From assembly GCA_026936325.1 (NCBI GenBank), contig JAPTHN010000001.1:137183138-137247137 (forward strand): a stretch of DNA of 64,000 nucleotides. Direction: 5' to 3'. The notes beneath the pieces were generated by a model. That model searched no databases. It was not told where the DNA came from and worked only from the letters and a program-made list of their open reading frames with translations. The stretch comes from Platynereis dumerilii. Its lineage: Eukaryota; Annelida; Polychaeta; Phyllodocida; Nereididae. The translations under genes and the position numbers were made by a program. Shown here piece by piece: positions 10,730 to 22,002 of this stretch. Position 1 is the stretch's first letter. Every line of letters starts with the position of its first letter.

Positions 10730-11057
10730 TAGTGTTGCAGACCGGACCGGACCACCCCCCTCTGGTCCAGAACCATCCGGTCCAGGGGTGAGGCGGTCCG
10801 GTATACCGGTACGTACCGGTTTCTGATTTAACGACAAATTTTTGCCAAAAATCATTGTAAAAGGTCAGAAAATTTGTGAAAAATAAAAACTTATTATTTT
10901 CTTCCTCTTTGCGCTTTTTAAACAATTTTCACTGTACCGGTACGTACTGGTATGGGCAACCTCTGGACCGGTTTTTTGGAACTGAGGGTGGTCCAGTTTT
11001 GAACAGGTGGTGGTATGTGGACCGTACAGGTACAAAGCGGTACTGTCCACATCACTA
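10730..11057. mobile_element. hAT-type MITE with ACCGGT-rich ends, copy 1
   Basis: The ends are TAGTGTTGCAGACCGG and an inverted-like ...CACATCACTA. The flanks GTTTGATT and GTTTTATT agree at 7 of 8 bases, consistent with an old 8-bp hAT target duplication. Subterminal ACCGGTACGTACCGGT-like palindromes occur on both sides. There is no transposase. The partner copy is at 15922-16261. Confidence 0.7.
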
Positions 11058-11079
11058 GTTTTATTCCTGCTCTGGTGAT

Positions 11080-11313
11080 GTAACCTGGACTTGTGCCAGA
11101 CTCACAGTTTGCCTATTCTCAATTTCTCATCACTCATCACACGGCGGTCGCCAACTCTAGAAAATGCTCCAGCATAGGAATCTTGAACAAAGTTCCCTTT
11201 GTTTCTGCCCATGGGTGCCGTTCTATGGCTGCTGAACTGTATCATTCTCTAGGGTTAGCCTTTCACAGTTATGACTGAGAGCAGCTGATTCAAATACAAT
11301 ACAATACAATACC
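11080..11313 (+). mobile_element. SINE 3' module with (ATACA)n tail, copy 1
   Basis: It contains the core GTGCCAGACTCACAGTTT...CGGCGGTCGCC that also occurs in the tRNA-headed SINEs at 33370 and 39621. A different 3' part (TGCCCATGGGTGCCG) follows, ending in an ACAATACAATAC tail. The 5' head is not recognisable here. Further copies lie at 16280 and 63080. Confidence 0.7.
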
Positions 11314-11814
11314 ATCCTCATTTAGGAAATCATTCACATTTCCTGGGCTGCTGGTGGGGGTGTCAGTGAACTGAAGCTATTTTGCTTATTGGTAACTACT
11401 TTTAATCAGAAACCAATTTTACAGGAGGAACTTTAAAAATAAATTAGTCTAACAATGTAATGAAGTGAAAAATGTTTACATACGTTTTTGCTGTGTAAGC
11501 CTTTTTTCTTCTGAGATCCTCCTCTTCATGAAATATGCATGTTAACCTAAGGCCTTTTATACCACCAAGTCATTGGCCATTAAAAAGTCTCTTACGATAA
11601 GTGCCTTTCATTCTTGAGCAGCTTCGTGAATATTCCAGAATTATAACAGGAATACGGCCAATGAAGGTTAAAAAATCTAACTGAATGTCAAAATTCTTTG
11701 ATGAGCCTTTCATTTTATGAACTTAAAATCAAACTATCTTAAGTAGATGAAAAAAGAAATTACACAAGACATTTTAGTAAGTTTTACAGTTGCATAACAT
11801 AAATGCATTTGTAC

Positions 11815-12140
11815 AATAATACTTTCCCCTTAAAGGTCCGCTATCTAACAAGTAGAGCTAAAGGGCCAGCCCCCAAACCAAGTGCTTAGCAGCAACCTAT
11901 TACATCCAACCCACTATACTGTGTCCCCCAAGATTTTGACACACTCCAAGTCAACAATCTCACCTCAATGCCACCTGCCACCACGAGCAGGATTCAAACC
12001 GGCTACCTGTGAGTAGCCTCAGGCCCATGCACCAAATAATACTATCCCCTTAAAGGTCCACTATCTAACCAGTTGAGCTAAAGGGCCGGCCCCCGAGCCG
12101 AGGGCTTAGGAGCAACCTATTACGTATATCAAACCACTAA
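11815..12140 (-). mobile_element. tRNA-Lys-like-headed SINE, tandem partial copies
   Basis: On the minus strand GGCCCTTTAGCTCAACTGG (box A) is followed by a CCTTTAAGG anticodon-arm-like segment and a B box GGTTTGAATCC. The body runs leftward to a second head near 11870 that lacks its body. The arrangement suggests a dimer or a tandem insertion. The distance between boxes is longer than in a tRNA. Related copies lie at 18430-19370 and 50310-50540. Confidence 0.7.
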
Positions 12141-12348
12141 ACTATAATACATTTTAGAAAGCTTACCGATAAGGTCACTTTTCCCTTTGTTTATAATATC
12201 TTGAAGTGAACCGTTGCAAATTACTGTTGCCTTGAATGGTTTTAGAAGTTAACCTGCATTTATCACATTGTGGATTATAATTTTAAAATAAATCTGGTAG
12301 TGGATGATCACTGATCAATCTGGTACTGTCTCCACAGGACAAAATTTG

Positions 12349-12970
12349 AAACTGCTAATTTGCAGTTCACAGAAGCAAGAAGGAATCAAGATAGACTTTT
12401 CGAAATTATATCTATAGTTGAAGTTGAGGTTTTATGAAGCTTTCCAATGTGTTTGTGGTTTGCAATATTCAGGACAAGTTGTTGCAGAATTTTGGGGCTG
12501 CATGTGAGAAAGCTCTGACTTCAAACTTATTTTTCTTACATGAAACAGGTTCTGGTACTTAGTGGTCTTTAGAAAGTGGTTTTGTTTGGGTTTGACTTGA
12601 TGAAATTCTTCAAAATATAATGGTGCATTTGAGTTCACTACCTGCCATTTTCTTTGATTTGAATTGATTCTTACTAGAAATGGCAGGCAGTGAAGTTGTT
12701 TTCTATTACGGCTGACTCTGACATGTCTTTCAATCTCTCAGTTTCAATGGAGAAGCTACAACTTGGGACTTGTTTTACAAGATGCGGGTTGTGCCATACT
12801 AGATTCTTCCCTCAGATGACCGGGGGCGGGGGAGGGGGTGAGTGCATCGGTTATGACCTTGTTTTTTGTCGAAGTTCTTTTGAAGTTTTGATATGTTTCT
12901 CACATTAAAGAAGGCATTATAGCACATAATATCGATTTTTCCCTCTGTTCCATATATAGCAGAAAAAACT
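12349..12970 (-). pseudogene. decayed LINE 3' half (duplication copy 2)
   Basis: It is the counterpart of 7200-7760. The minus strand keeps NSNAPLYFEEFHQ and HFLKTTKYQNLFHVRK. It differs from copy 1 in a G-rich insertion near 12825 and an ~60-bp segment near 12360-12430. It is not functional. Confidence 0.78.
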
Positions 12971-13260
12971 TTGTTTGATCAAATTGACATCAATTGAATT
13001 ATATTTTCAATATATAAGCTTAAAAAAAAAAACTGCTGTAGCAGTAAAAACCACAAGAAGAAATTCCACTAAGAGGCACATATTAATCATAAGATATTGA
13101 AAATTTAATGAGTGTCAATTTTTTTGAGGTTTCTGACTTTGAGCTTATTGTCAAAATTGGTGACCTTTCCTTCCCTTGGCTTGAAAGTGAATTCTGGGCA
13201 GTTGCTCTTCTATCTAGGAACTCAACAGTAATAATTTCACAATTATAGATATTTACTTTT

Positions 13261-13445
13261 GAATATACACATGACTTTTCAATTTCCTGTCTTGAAGGGG
13301 AACCTTGAAACCCAAGATTATCATTAAGATTTCATGAGTAAGGTGACAGGACGGCGCTAATGCATAGGAAATGCATGTGATGCAAATCTGACTTCTGATC
13401 TTTCAATCGGCATTAGTTACAAATTGCAGTATCAAAAACTGTCTT
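13261..13445. repeat. ~200-bp dispersed repeat, copy 3
   Basis: Tandem-duplicate partner of 8061-8250. Confidence 0.75.
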
Positions 13446-13907
13446 TACACAATGCTCAGTCATGGTTAGTCGTTATTACTGGATAAGTAAAGACAACTTT
13501 TTATCTTCAACTAAGGTACACTCTTGCCATACCCACTTATTTTACCACAGATACAGAGACATTTTAGGGTCAAATCAGTTGCTCTCCAAGGAGGGTGCAT
13601 GCCTGCCATACAAACTTTTTAAATTAGGCTAAAATAAACAATTATTATAGTGGGTGCCCTTCCAGAAAATTACTTGCCCCCCCCCTGTCCCTGGCTCAGG
13701 ACCCTCTTCTTATGCCTTTGGGTGAAATAATGAAATTTTGTTTTTAAAAAAAGTACACTTTTTTAAACTATAGGCCTAACCAAAATTATGTTATTCTGTG
13801 ATGCGACACTCTTCCATTGGTAATTTCCAATTACCAGCCCATTGCTTTTGTATGAACTATTGTTTTCAAGGAGCAGGCAAAATGTTGACTCTCTGGTAAA
13901 CATGCAA

Positions 13908-14102
13908 GGGGGGGGGGGTTGGTCTAGTGGTAGCGTGCTGGGCTGCCAATCGCTGGGTCCAGGGTTCGAATTCAGCTCTTGCCGGGTCACCTGGGCCTAT
14001 TTTGGACGGCTTTTTCAATCATCCTTCGCCTCATTGCCGTGTCCTCCTAATTAGCCTATGCATAAATACAGGACGTAAAGCCCCACTCATCCATCTATCC
14101 AT
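13908..14102 (+). mobile_element. tRNA-headed SINE (duplicate of 8718)
   Basis: Same SINE with the same flanking CTGGTAAACATGCAA repeats at 13893-13907 and 14103-14117. It was carried by the duplication and is not an independent insertion. Confidence 0.88.
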
Positions 14103-14359
14103 CTGGTAAACATGCAAAGGCTCTTTGACAAATGGAGAGCGAAATTGTTTCTGACCAGCGGTTCTCACCTTTCCTGATTGGTGATGGTAATGGTTTTTAA
14201 ATTTGGGATTTTAACATCCGGACGTCATGGTGCAAGTGGTCATATTACAATGAATAATCCAATTGCCTTCTCCACATTCATCCTGCAGAAATCAGCTGGC
14301 CAATAAACATCAGCTCATTTCCGTGTCTCTTGGCCAACGCATGGTGGTCCAGTCTCCCA

Positions 14360-14567
14360 CACTGTAAATTCTTAAATTCTGAGTTAGCTCAAATGATTGA
14401 GTGAGACGGTTGCACAATTTGTTTGAGCCGTGATAGCTTGCTGTTTTGAGTTATGATAATCTTTATGTTGTTATAACTTGCAAACAACAAGCTATCTTGG
14501 CTCAAAGGAATTGTGCAACCATCTCACTCAATTAATTAAGCTAACTCAAAATTCAAAATTTACAGTG
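14360..14567. mobile_element. CACTGTAAA foldback MITE, copy 2
   Basis: Duplicate of 9169-9376 within the tandem unit. Confidence 0.8.
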
Positions 14568-15921
14568 CATGCATGCCGTGATCATCCCTTTTGGGGCAAT
14601 ATATTTGCCTGGTAGTGTCTGGCTCCTGTTTATCAATCCAAAAGAAAAATTAGCATTTTGTACAGGGGATAATGAATAATTTATAATTTTTCCCCTAGGG
14701 GTGGAGTACCTTTATATAAGAGTTTTTTTTAAAGAAAACGTTTCAAAAGTAGACATTATGCGATTGAGGAGCATGAAACATACAGATGAGGCCGAGGCAT
14801 CTGTCAAAATAAAATTCTCAAGAATAAGAATTTCGTTGAGTTAACCAGGTCACAGCCTTTTTGTGGGATTAAGATAAAGAAATAAAAAATTCATTGGGTC
14901 AGAGGAGGCCAATCCCTGTCCCAAAAATGTCCTTTACTTGGTTGTTGCCTCGCATCATACACTGAAAAGATTGATACCAGGTGCGAAAAACACATATATA
15001 CATGTAGGAGTGAATCCAACTGAATCATCTTCACAATTTCTTCTCGCTTCAAAGACCTGTTTTCTTGATGAAATATAATAATTCTGAGAATATTAATTAC
15101 TGCAAAAATGAAAGGGAATTAATTGTCTTAATTTCTGTCAGAAACATTTGGTATTTTAATTATACTGTCTTACAAATATTGTGTTTATAGAGCGTCTGCA
15201 GTCACCTTGTCCTGACAGCTTGAGCATTTTGTGATCCGATTCAGACTAATTGTATTGTGCTTGCATGAATCATTGAATGCAGATGACTGAATACAAGGAA
15301 TACTTGTTTTGCAGATTTCTTCCATGTAAATTTATGTAATGTTGACATCTACTTATTTCCATGTGCCTAAAAGCGGCTGCAAGTACTCAAAATACCGTTT
15401 TTTTTTGTCTAGACCATCCTGCCAGAGACAGTTTTTCCAGATTTACAGCTTGAAATACTGTCTCAGAACACGTCATCACATATATAAATTAAATACTGTT
15501 TCTGATAAAGCTAATCTGCGAAAAAAATTCAGTCCTTCATATAGCTGCCAAGAAACACTAGCCATTAATAACTTTTGGACACCGCGGGCCCCCAATGGGA
15601 CCTGATATGGCTGTGATTATTTTTCACAAGATTTTTTGTCGGAGTTCAACCATGTGGTCTTACATAACCTGCTTGTGAATTTGCTACATTAAATGTTCCT
15701 CTCACACATATTTAAATTATTTGCAATGAGTTATTAAAAATGTACTCATGCTTTTTCCAAATAGAGTATTCCACACCCAAAATCATATTTCACTTCTAAC
15801 AAATGAAACATAAAAATAACAAATTCTATGCAACATCCAAATAAATTCATCAATTCACTCTGTCCCCGCTCCCCTTGTTAACCAAAAAGTGTGAGAGAAT
15901 TTAATGTGTGTGGGTTTGATT

Positions 15922-16261
15922 TAGTGTTGTGGACCGGACTGGACCACCCCCCTCTGGTCCAGAACCACCCAGGGGTGAGGCGGTCCGGTATACCGGTACG
16001 AACCGGTTTCTGATTTAACGACAAATTTTTGCCAAAAACCATTGTAAAAGGTCGGAAAACTAATTAAGTTGTGAAAAATAAAAAACTTATTATTTTCTTC
16101 CTTTTGGCACTTTTTAAACAATTTTCACTGTTCCGGTACGTACTGGTATGGGCAATCTCTGGACTGGTTTTTTGGAACTGAGGGTGGTCCAGTTTTGAAC
16201 AGGTGGTGGTATGTGGACCATGCAGGTACAAAGCGGTCCTGTCCGCAACTCCGCATCACTG
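15922..16261. mobile_element. hAT-type MITE with ACCGGT-rich ends, copy 2
   Basis: Duplicate of 10730-11057. It has diverged more than its surroundings, including loss of one short segment near 15970. Confidence 0.7.
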
Positions 16262-16279
16262 GTTTTATTCCTGCTCTGG

Positions 16280-16468
16280 TGCGGTAACCTGGGTTCGTGC
16301 CAGACTCACAGTTGGCCTATTCTCAATTTCTCATCACACGGCGGTCGCCAACACTAGAGAATGCTACAGCATAGGAATCTTGAACGAGGTTCCCTTCGTC
16401 TCTGCCCATGGGTGCCATTCTATGGCTGCTGAACTGTATCATTCTCTAGCGTTAGCCTTGTGACAGTT
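16280..16468 (+). mobile_element. SINE 3' module copy 2, split
   Basis: Counterpart of 11080-11268. The remaining tail (GACTGAGAGCAGCTG, then ACAATACAATAC) resumes at 17938 after the insertion. Confidence 0.65.
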
Positions 16469-16529
16469 ATTTTTTGCGCTACAGGAGATTATACCTACAT
16501 GTACCTAAATATTTATCAGTGTTGGAGTC

Positions 16530-16672
16530 GAGGCCAGGACATCCGAGACCAAGACCGAGACCGAGGCATAAGCATCCGAGACCGAGACCGAGACCGAGGC
16601 ATTCCCCTCCGAGACCGAGACCGAGACCGAGGCATGAGCATCCGAGACCAAGACCGAGACCGAGGCCGGCTC
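16530..16672. repeat. CCGAGA tandem array
   Basis: Runs of CCGAGACCGAGA form blocks of ~36-39 bp separated by GGCAT spacers. Arg-Pro or Asp-Arg open frames here are products of the repeat. Confidence 0.9.
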
Positions 16673-16924
16673 GACAAAAAGACAATTGACTGCCAAACTA
16701 TTTTAGCTTGGTATATTATCGGCATTGTCGAAGACAATAAGGGGGCAACCATTACATTTTTAAAGAACAGGGCATGGAACTCATGTCACGGCAATTTTTT
16801 TTAAACGGAAACAGCGACAGATTAGATATGTTTTGAGTGTCTGAAAACCTCAATTAAGTTTAATTATCTACTTCTAAATCAAACATTTTAGACTGAGATA
16901 GCCATCCACCAGAAATTCATTTCA

Positions 16925-17127
16925 AGGCTTTTGGGAAAGAATTAATTAACCTTTCACCATGACTGGAAAAAAATTGGTTAGTTTTTAAAAACATTCTGAG
17001 GCAGCTTATCACTTTCATTTCGGGCTTTACAAAATGAAAGTGATAAGCTGCCTCAGAATGTTTTTAAAAACTAACCAATTTTTTTCCAGTCATGGTGAAA
17101 GGTTAATTAATTCTTTCCCAAAAGCCT
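16925..17127. repeat. foldback with ~95-bp near-perfect arms
   Basis: The left arm (16925-17019) and right arm (17032-17127) are reverse complements, for example CATTCTGAGGCAGCTTATCA against TGATAAGCTGCCTCAGAATG, with a ~12-nt loop. It would form a long RNA hairpin if transcribed. Confidence 0.9.
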
Positions 17128-17177
17128 ACATATATCTAGAAAGTGCTTTAAAAATTACACTTTCTAGATATATGTAG
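17126..17177. repeat. 20-bp perfect hairpin
   Basis: CTACATATATCTAGAAAGTG at 17126-17145 is exactly inverted at 17158-17177. It abuts the larger foldback. Confidence 0.9.
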
Positions 17178-17852
17178 ATAGATACTCTTCATTGCTGGAT
17201 TCCAATTTATTAGGCAGTGGCATATTTGTGTTACATCAAAGTTATTTGGAATATTGTTTGAGGCATGGATGAGATTCTGTCACAAATTTTGTCCCATTCC
17301 ATTTTTTTTTTAGTTGTGTTTTAAGCCAGACACTCTGGTGTGTGAAGTTAATGATCAGGTACTAACGCATCTTGCATCACATGTAAACAAAATCTTCAAA
17401 ACTTCAAATGGTTATGGTCGAAATTTACAAGAAATAATGTTCAACTCAATTAATGAAGGAAAATATAAATTCTAAAATATTCAAATACTGTTGGTCAATT
17501 TATAATTTCATATCTATCACAAAAAATAGCATCGCTTATAATTTGGAACTAAGCATAAGATAGGCCTAGATATAGACAGTCTTAAAAGACAAGCAGAAAA
17601 TGATTCTATCAGATTCTAATATTATAGGATAATAGGTTCATCATATTAAATAAACTGACAGATAATTATACTTAGCCGACAGGAAAATTTTGTTTGACTG
17701 TTCAATCAAAATTGTACTTTATTAATTTCGCTGGCCTCGGACGTGCCTCGGACAAATATCCGAGGCCAGAGAGCCCGAGACCGAGTCCAAGGCCAAGGAT
17801 TGGTCATCCGAGACCGAGGCCGAGGCAATCAAAATTGAGGCAATCAAAATAT

Positions 17853-17896
17853 CAGTGTTGGAGTCCTCGAGGCCAGCCTCGAGGACTCCAACACTG
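17853..17896. repeat. 44-bp palindrome at hAT right end
   Basis: The terminal sequence CAGTGTTGGAGTC recurs in both orientations within 44 bp, so the element ends in a palindrome and not in a single TIR. This suggests an aberrant end duplication or the remains of two abutting termini. Confidence 0.85.
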
Positions 17897-18429
17897 ATAT
17901 TTATATATATCGGCTATGGCCTGTGCTGTCATGCAGAACAAGACTGAGAGCAGCTGATTCAAATACAATACAATACAATACCATCCTCATTTAGGAAATC
18001 ATTCACATTTCCTGGGCTGCTGGTGGGGATGTCAGTGAACTGAAGCTATTTTGCTTAACTGGTAACTACTTTTATCAGAAACCTATTTTACAGGAGGAAC
18101 TTTAAAAATAAATTAGTCTAACAATGTAATGAAGTGAAACATTTTCACATACGTTTTTGCTGTGTAAGCCTTTTTTCTTCTGAGATCCTTCTCTTTATGA
18201 AATATGCATGTTAACCTGAGGCCTTTGATACCACCAAGTCATTGGCCATTAAAAAGTCTCTTACGATAAGTGCCTTTCATTCTTGAGCAGCTTCGTGAAT
18301 ATTCCAGAATTATAACAGGAATACGGCCAATGAAAAAAATCTAACTGAATGTCAAAAATCTTTGTAGAGCCTTTCATTTTATGAACTTTTAAAAAATCAA
18401 ACTATCTTACAGTTGCATAACATAAATGC

Positions 18430-18711
18430 ATTTATACAATAATACTTTTCCCTTAAAGGTCCGCTATCTAACCAGTTGAGCTAAAGGGCCGGCCCCCAAA
18501 CCAAGTGCTTAGGAGCAACCTATTACATCCAACCCACTATACTGTATCCCCCAAGATTTTGACACACTTCAAGTCAACAATCTCACCTCAATGCCACCTG
18601 CCACCACGAGCAGGATTCAAACCGGCTACCTGTGAGTAGCCTCAGGCCCATGCACCAAATAACACTATCCCCTTAAGGTCCACTATCTAACCATTTGAGC
18701 TGAAGGGCTGG
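18430..18711 (-). mobile_element. tRNA-Lys-like-headed SINE, copy 2
   Basis: Counterpart of 11815-12140. The MULE-like element is inserted just beyond it, and the SINE sequence continues after 19336. Confidence 0.65.
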
Positions 18712-18720
18712 CCCCCAAGC

Positions 18721-19327
18721 TAGCCCTGGACCCCTGGGACAGGGGTCATGAATCGTCCCATTGGAAAATCATGATATTTGAAGAGCATGGTTTGGGAGAA
18801 ATACATTTTCGCCCTTTATCCATGTGTTTTATACTAATTTTTTGATATATTCTGAAAATTCACATTTTTTGCTACTGACTGCACCTTATTGCATCTTAGA
18901 TAGTGACTGTAATATGCATGAAATCTTCCTCTAAACCTGAGAAAGTGATTTTTATTCTTATACATTGAGAAAATGGCCACTCCTGATTGGTCCAGACAGA
19001 GTGATGTCATAACAAACACTTATGATGTCATAGGTACTTTTGGTGACATCACAATGCTGACATCTCTCATCAAAGTGAGGCTGATGGCTGTCTCTCACAA
19101 TTTTTTGACATTTCCCTTGTTTAACATCAATTTTTACCATGCCAAATAAAATGCTTTGAAAAGTAGTGCCGTCAGCAGTAAAATATGTAGGCTACCTAAA
19201 TCCAAAAATTCATCAAATTTGGATAAGAATTGTTTAATCTAGACCACTTCTCCCGATACCATGTCAAAATCTCAAGATTTTGAATGGGACAACCCATGAC
19301 CCATGCTACTCATGGGTCCCAGGGCTA
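18721..19327. mobile_element. MULE-like TIR element, 607 bp
   Basis: The ends TAGCCCTGGACCC and GGGTCCCAGGGCTA are part of ~60-bp imperfect terminal inverted repeats (also CGTCCCATT against AATGGGACA). A perfect 9-bp duplication CCCCCAAGC flanks it at 18712-18720 and 19328-19336. Long TIRs with a 9-bp TSD fit Mutator-like elements. There is no transposase. Copy 1 of the tandem unit has the empty site near 12095, which fixes the boundaries. Confidence 0.85.
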
Positions 19328-19586
19328 CCCCCAAGCCAAGTGCTTAGGAGCAACCTATTACGTATATCAAACCACTAAACTATAATACATTTTAGAAAGC
19401 TTACCGATAAGGTCACTTTTCCCTTTGTTTATAATATCTTGTAGTGAACCGTTGCAAATTACTGTTGCCTTGAATGGTTTTAAAAGTTAACCTGCATTTA
19501 TCACATAGTGGATTATAATTAATAAATCTGGTAGTGGATGATCATTGATCAATCTGGTACTGTCGCCACAGGACAAAATTTGAAAC

Positions 19587-20589
19587 AATGAAAGAATACG
19601 TTTATTATGGTGTATGATTATCTTCCAGGCCGGCAAATATATATAGTAACATTTTTCTAAATGACAAATGCACTGCCTATTTCAGCGTAAAAATAGGATT
19701 AGTATTGACATCGATGACTCATATTTCCTGGGCTGTAAGCGTCAAATTATTCCGGATAAAGCATTTTATGAACATTATGCCATGAGTATGCATTGTAATC
19801 ATGCTGTATCCTTATGTGACAACAAATTTGTGATGGCTTTAATTTGTTCAGAAATGTCACAGAATCAAGAATATTTGTTGAAAATGTTTTAATCTCAGCC
19901 TTTATTTCTAACCTCAAGGAAACACCACACCTGTTCCACATCTTTGAAATAAAAACATCGCTTTACAGAACTACCCCGGGCACTCTTTGAGGAGGCCATC
20001 CTCTCGTGTTATTAAGGAATCGCTTAACAATTACAGCTTGTGATTAAGGAGTAAAATAATTCTACCAGTTACCAAATTTTGCTTGCAGAATTTGTATTAC
20101 TTTTTTTTCATGAGGATGAGAAAATAATCAGGAATGGGCATTGCGCTCCACAGACGGCACTCGGGTCCATCGCCGGTAGGGGACAATGAGGAGTGGGAGG
20201 AACAGCCAGGGAATTATGCTGACATCAGTTTGTGAATCTTGCATTTGACAAGTTTGTAGAAATAAAAAGGAGAAATGCTGTTTCTGAAGAGTAATAGAGC
20301 TAAAACTCCATGAGTCCCTCCGGCCTTGAGTCCCTCATTGTTTGCCAATGACACACAGTGTCATAGAGACTCTTGAAATTGGATTGTTTGGATTTTTCAA
20401 AACTGTTCACTGATTGGTTACATAAATTCTTTATAAACATTGACCATTTTCCAAAATTTTTTGCTGTTTGGTTGCGGAAATTTTTCATAAAAATTCATTC
20501 TTGTTTATGCCTAAAAACATCTTATGTGATTAATTATCAAAATTTGTTACGACACTTCGTTTTGTTTCTCCCCGTTGTCACTGTATGTC
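19587..20589. other. unassigned stretch
   Basis: The frame at 19668-19892 has no recognisable motif. I see nothing else supportable. Confidence 0.4.
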
Positions 20590-20965
20590 GTTGATAACAG
20601 AAACAAAACAATGTATATATATACACTTGCAAAACAACATTAGTTTGTATTCGAACAAAAAGATCAACTCACAGAATTGCATAGAAATGGCAAGAAATGG
20701 CTCCTGAATGCAAGTTTCATTGTTTGTTCTGTGAAAATTCTGCAAAAACTTACCTGAAAGTTCTATTACTTTCATCTAGTGGCACGTTTTAAAGTGCAAC
20801 GTGTTTCTAGATGGTAACCATAACCACAAGGTCAGACCACGAACATGCCCATGATGTGCAGCTTCTTGAAATTGTCAATTAGTTTCAATCTTTCTAGTAA
20901 TTAGGTATTCATATCAGTCACTAAAAGCTAAAGTCCCAGGGGGTCTGAAAGTAGGAGATGTTGTA
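20590..20965. repeat. old dispersed duplication block A, copy 1
   Basis: Roughly collinear with 28405-28760. Both contain AAACAACATTAGTTTGT, then AAGAAATGGCTCCTGAA, then GTGCAACGTGTTTCTAGA or a close variant. Differences are frequent and include indels, so it is much older than the 5-kb tandem duplication. Confidence 0.75.
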
Positions 20966-20970
20966 GGTGT

Positions 20971-21147
20971 AAAATGATTGTATGGTCATTATGATATTAC
21001 ACAATACAAGTGCAACAAAATTATCATTATGGCTTGTTGTTCAAGTGGTCTAATGACCTGTCACTAGACCACTTGAACAACAAGCCATAATGATAATTCT
21101 GTTGCTCCTGTTTTGTGTAATATCATAATGACCATAAAATCATTTTT
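20971..21147. repeat. foldback with ~80-bp arms
   Basis: CATTATGGCTTGTTGTTCAA is mirrored by TTGAACAACAAGCCATAATG, and the outer ATGGTCATTATGATATTACA by TGTAATATCATAATGACCAT. It is absent at the matching place in the duplicate block (about 28760), so it inserted after that duplication. Confidence 0.85.
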
Positions 21148-22002
21148 GTTTCTGGTCAAATATTACTTGATTCTAGTTAGAGGGACTTGAAATCAATTAA
21201 CCTGACTATTTTGTGTAATTTTTTAATAAAATTAGGTACTTACACCATGTTTCAGACTGAAATATTCTTCAGTCTGTTTCATAATACTGATATTGATATA
21301 TTTGTAATTTATCATAATGCTTGCTATGAAGCAAAGTGAAGGGTGAATCAGGACAGTGGTTTTCTGGGCCCTGATCATTGGTTACTTAAGATATTACTTG
21401 AAGCTCCAAGGGATAGTTAGACCTTTTGCTCGGACAAAATTTCACACTATATTTTGATTTCTGGGTTGATTTGGGCCAAAACCGTCCCGATTCACCACAT
21501 ATTACATTTAGGTAAAGTATTTTCTTAGCTAAAAAAATTCTGAAAATCGTGTCAACCTGTCTGAAAAACACAACAATTTCCCATATAATAATCAATAATT
21601 AATGCTGTCCAGTACACGACAGTGTATTTATAGAATTTCCTTGAGTTCTCTCTTCTTCAGGAAGTAAGGAAAAAAAATACTGAAGTAATATTGCTGTTGT
21701 AATAACACTGCATTTCCTCTGACTGTTATAAAAGATGCAATTGCAAAATATTGGTTTTACAACCGAGCCAGTCATTCAAATTATGAGATGTTCTGATTTC
21801 AATATGGAGGCATTCTCTTTGAAGCTCTGTGGCATTATGTCTCAGAATTTGAGTATAAAAACACTTTGAAACGACCAACATATGTCATTGTTTTGGGCTA
21901 AGTTACTATATTGTTCTAATTTTTAATCTAGGCAGCCTAGATTAGTAACACAGTGCAGGTTCTGTTAAATTGAATCTAAATGCATTTTGAGAATGCAGGA
22001 TG
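21148..22002. other. unassigned, with a fragment of old duplicated sequence
   Basis: Around 21530-21650 there is similarity (CTGTCCAGTACACGACA) to 24120-24250 and 31050-31160. The rest is unrecognised. Confidence 0.5.

Larger units (their letters stand above)
7200..12347. repeat. tandem segmental duplication, copy 1 (~5.15 kb)
   Basis: The unit repeats downstream with an offset of about 5190 bp. Over 8.4-10.7 kb against 13.6-15.9 kb I see only scattered single-base and run-length differences. The unit contains a LINE relic, the 200-bp repeat, a SINE with target duplication, two MITEs and two SINE-like blocks. Both ends and the junction carry GAAAC (7200-7204, 12348-12352, 19582-19586), pointing to a short-homology or unequal exchange. 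The left breakpoint falls inside the LINE relic's 3' hairpin region. Confidence 0.9.
16517..17896. mobile_element. hAT-like non-autonomous transposon, 1380 bp
   Basis: It starts CAGTGTTGGAGTC and ends GACTCCAACACTG. It is flanked by a perfect 8-bp duplication ATATTTAT at 16509-16516 and 17897-17904. CAGTG-type ends with 8-bp TSDs are hallmarks of the hAT superfamily. Near the left end are tandem CCGAGA units, and a weaker set lies near the right end (about 17755-17830). Two perfect or near-perfect foldbacks sit in the middle. No transposase frame is visible. Tandem copy 1 lacks it, so it is younger than the duplication. Confidence 0.85.
12348..19581. repeat. tandem segmental duplication, copy 2 (interrupted)
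   Basis: Same order of parts as 7200-12347, enlarged by two later insertions: 16469-17937, which contains the hAT-like element, and 18721-19327, the MULE-like element. Removing them leaves about the same length as copy 1. It ends at TTTGAAAC near 19586, where similarity to copy 1 stops. Confidence 0.88.

Noticed and set aside
16460-16804. Overlapping Arg-Pro, Asp-Arg, Gly-Leu and Ser-Val frames
   Set aside because: Translations of the CCGAGA array in several frames on both strands.
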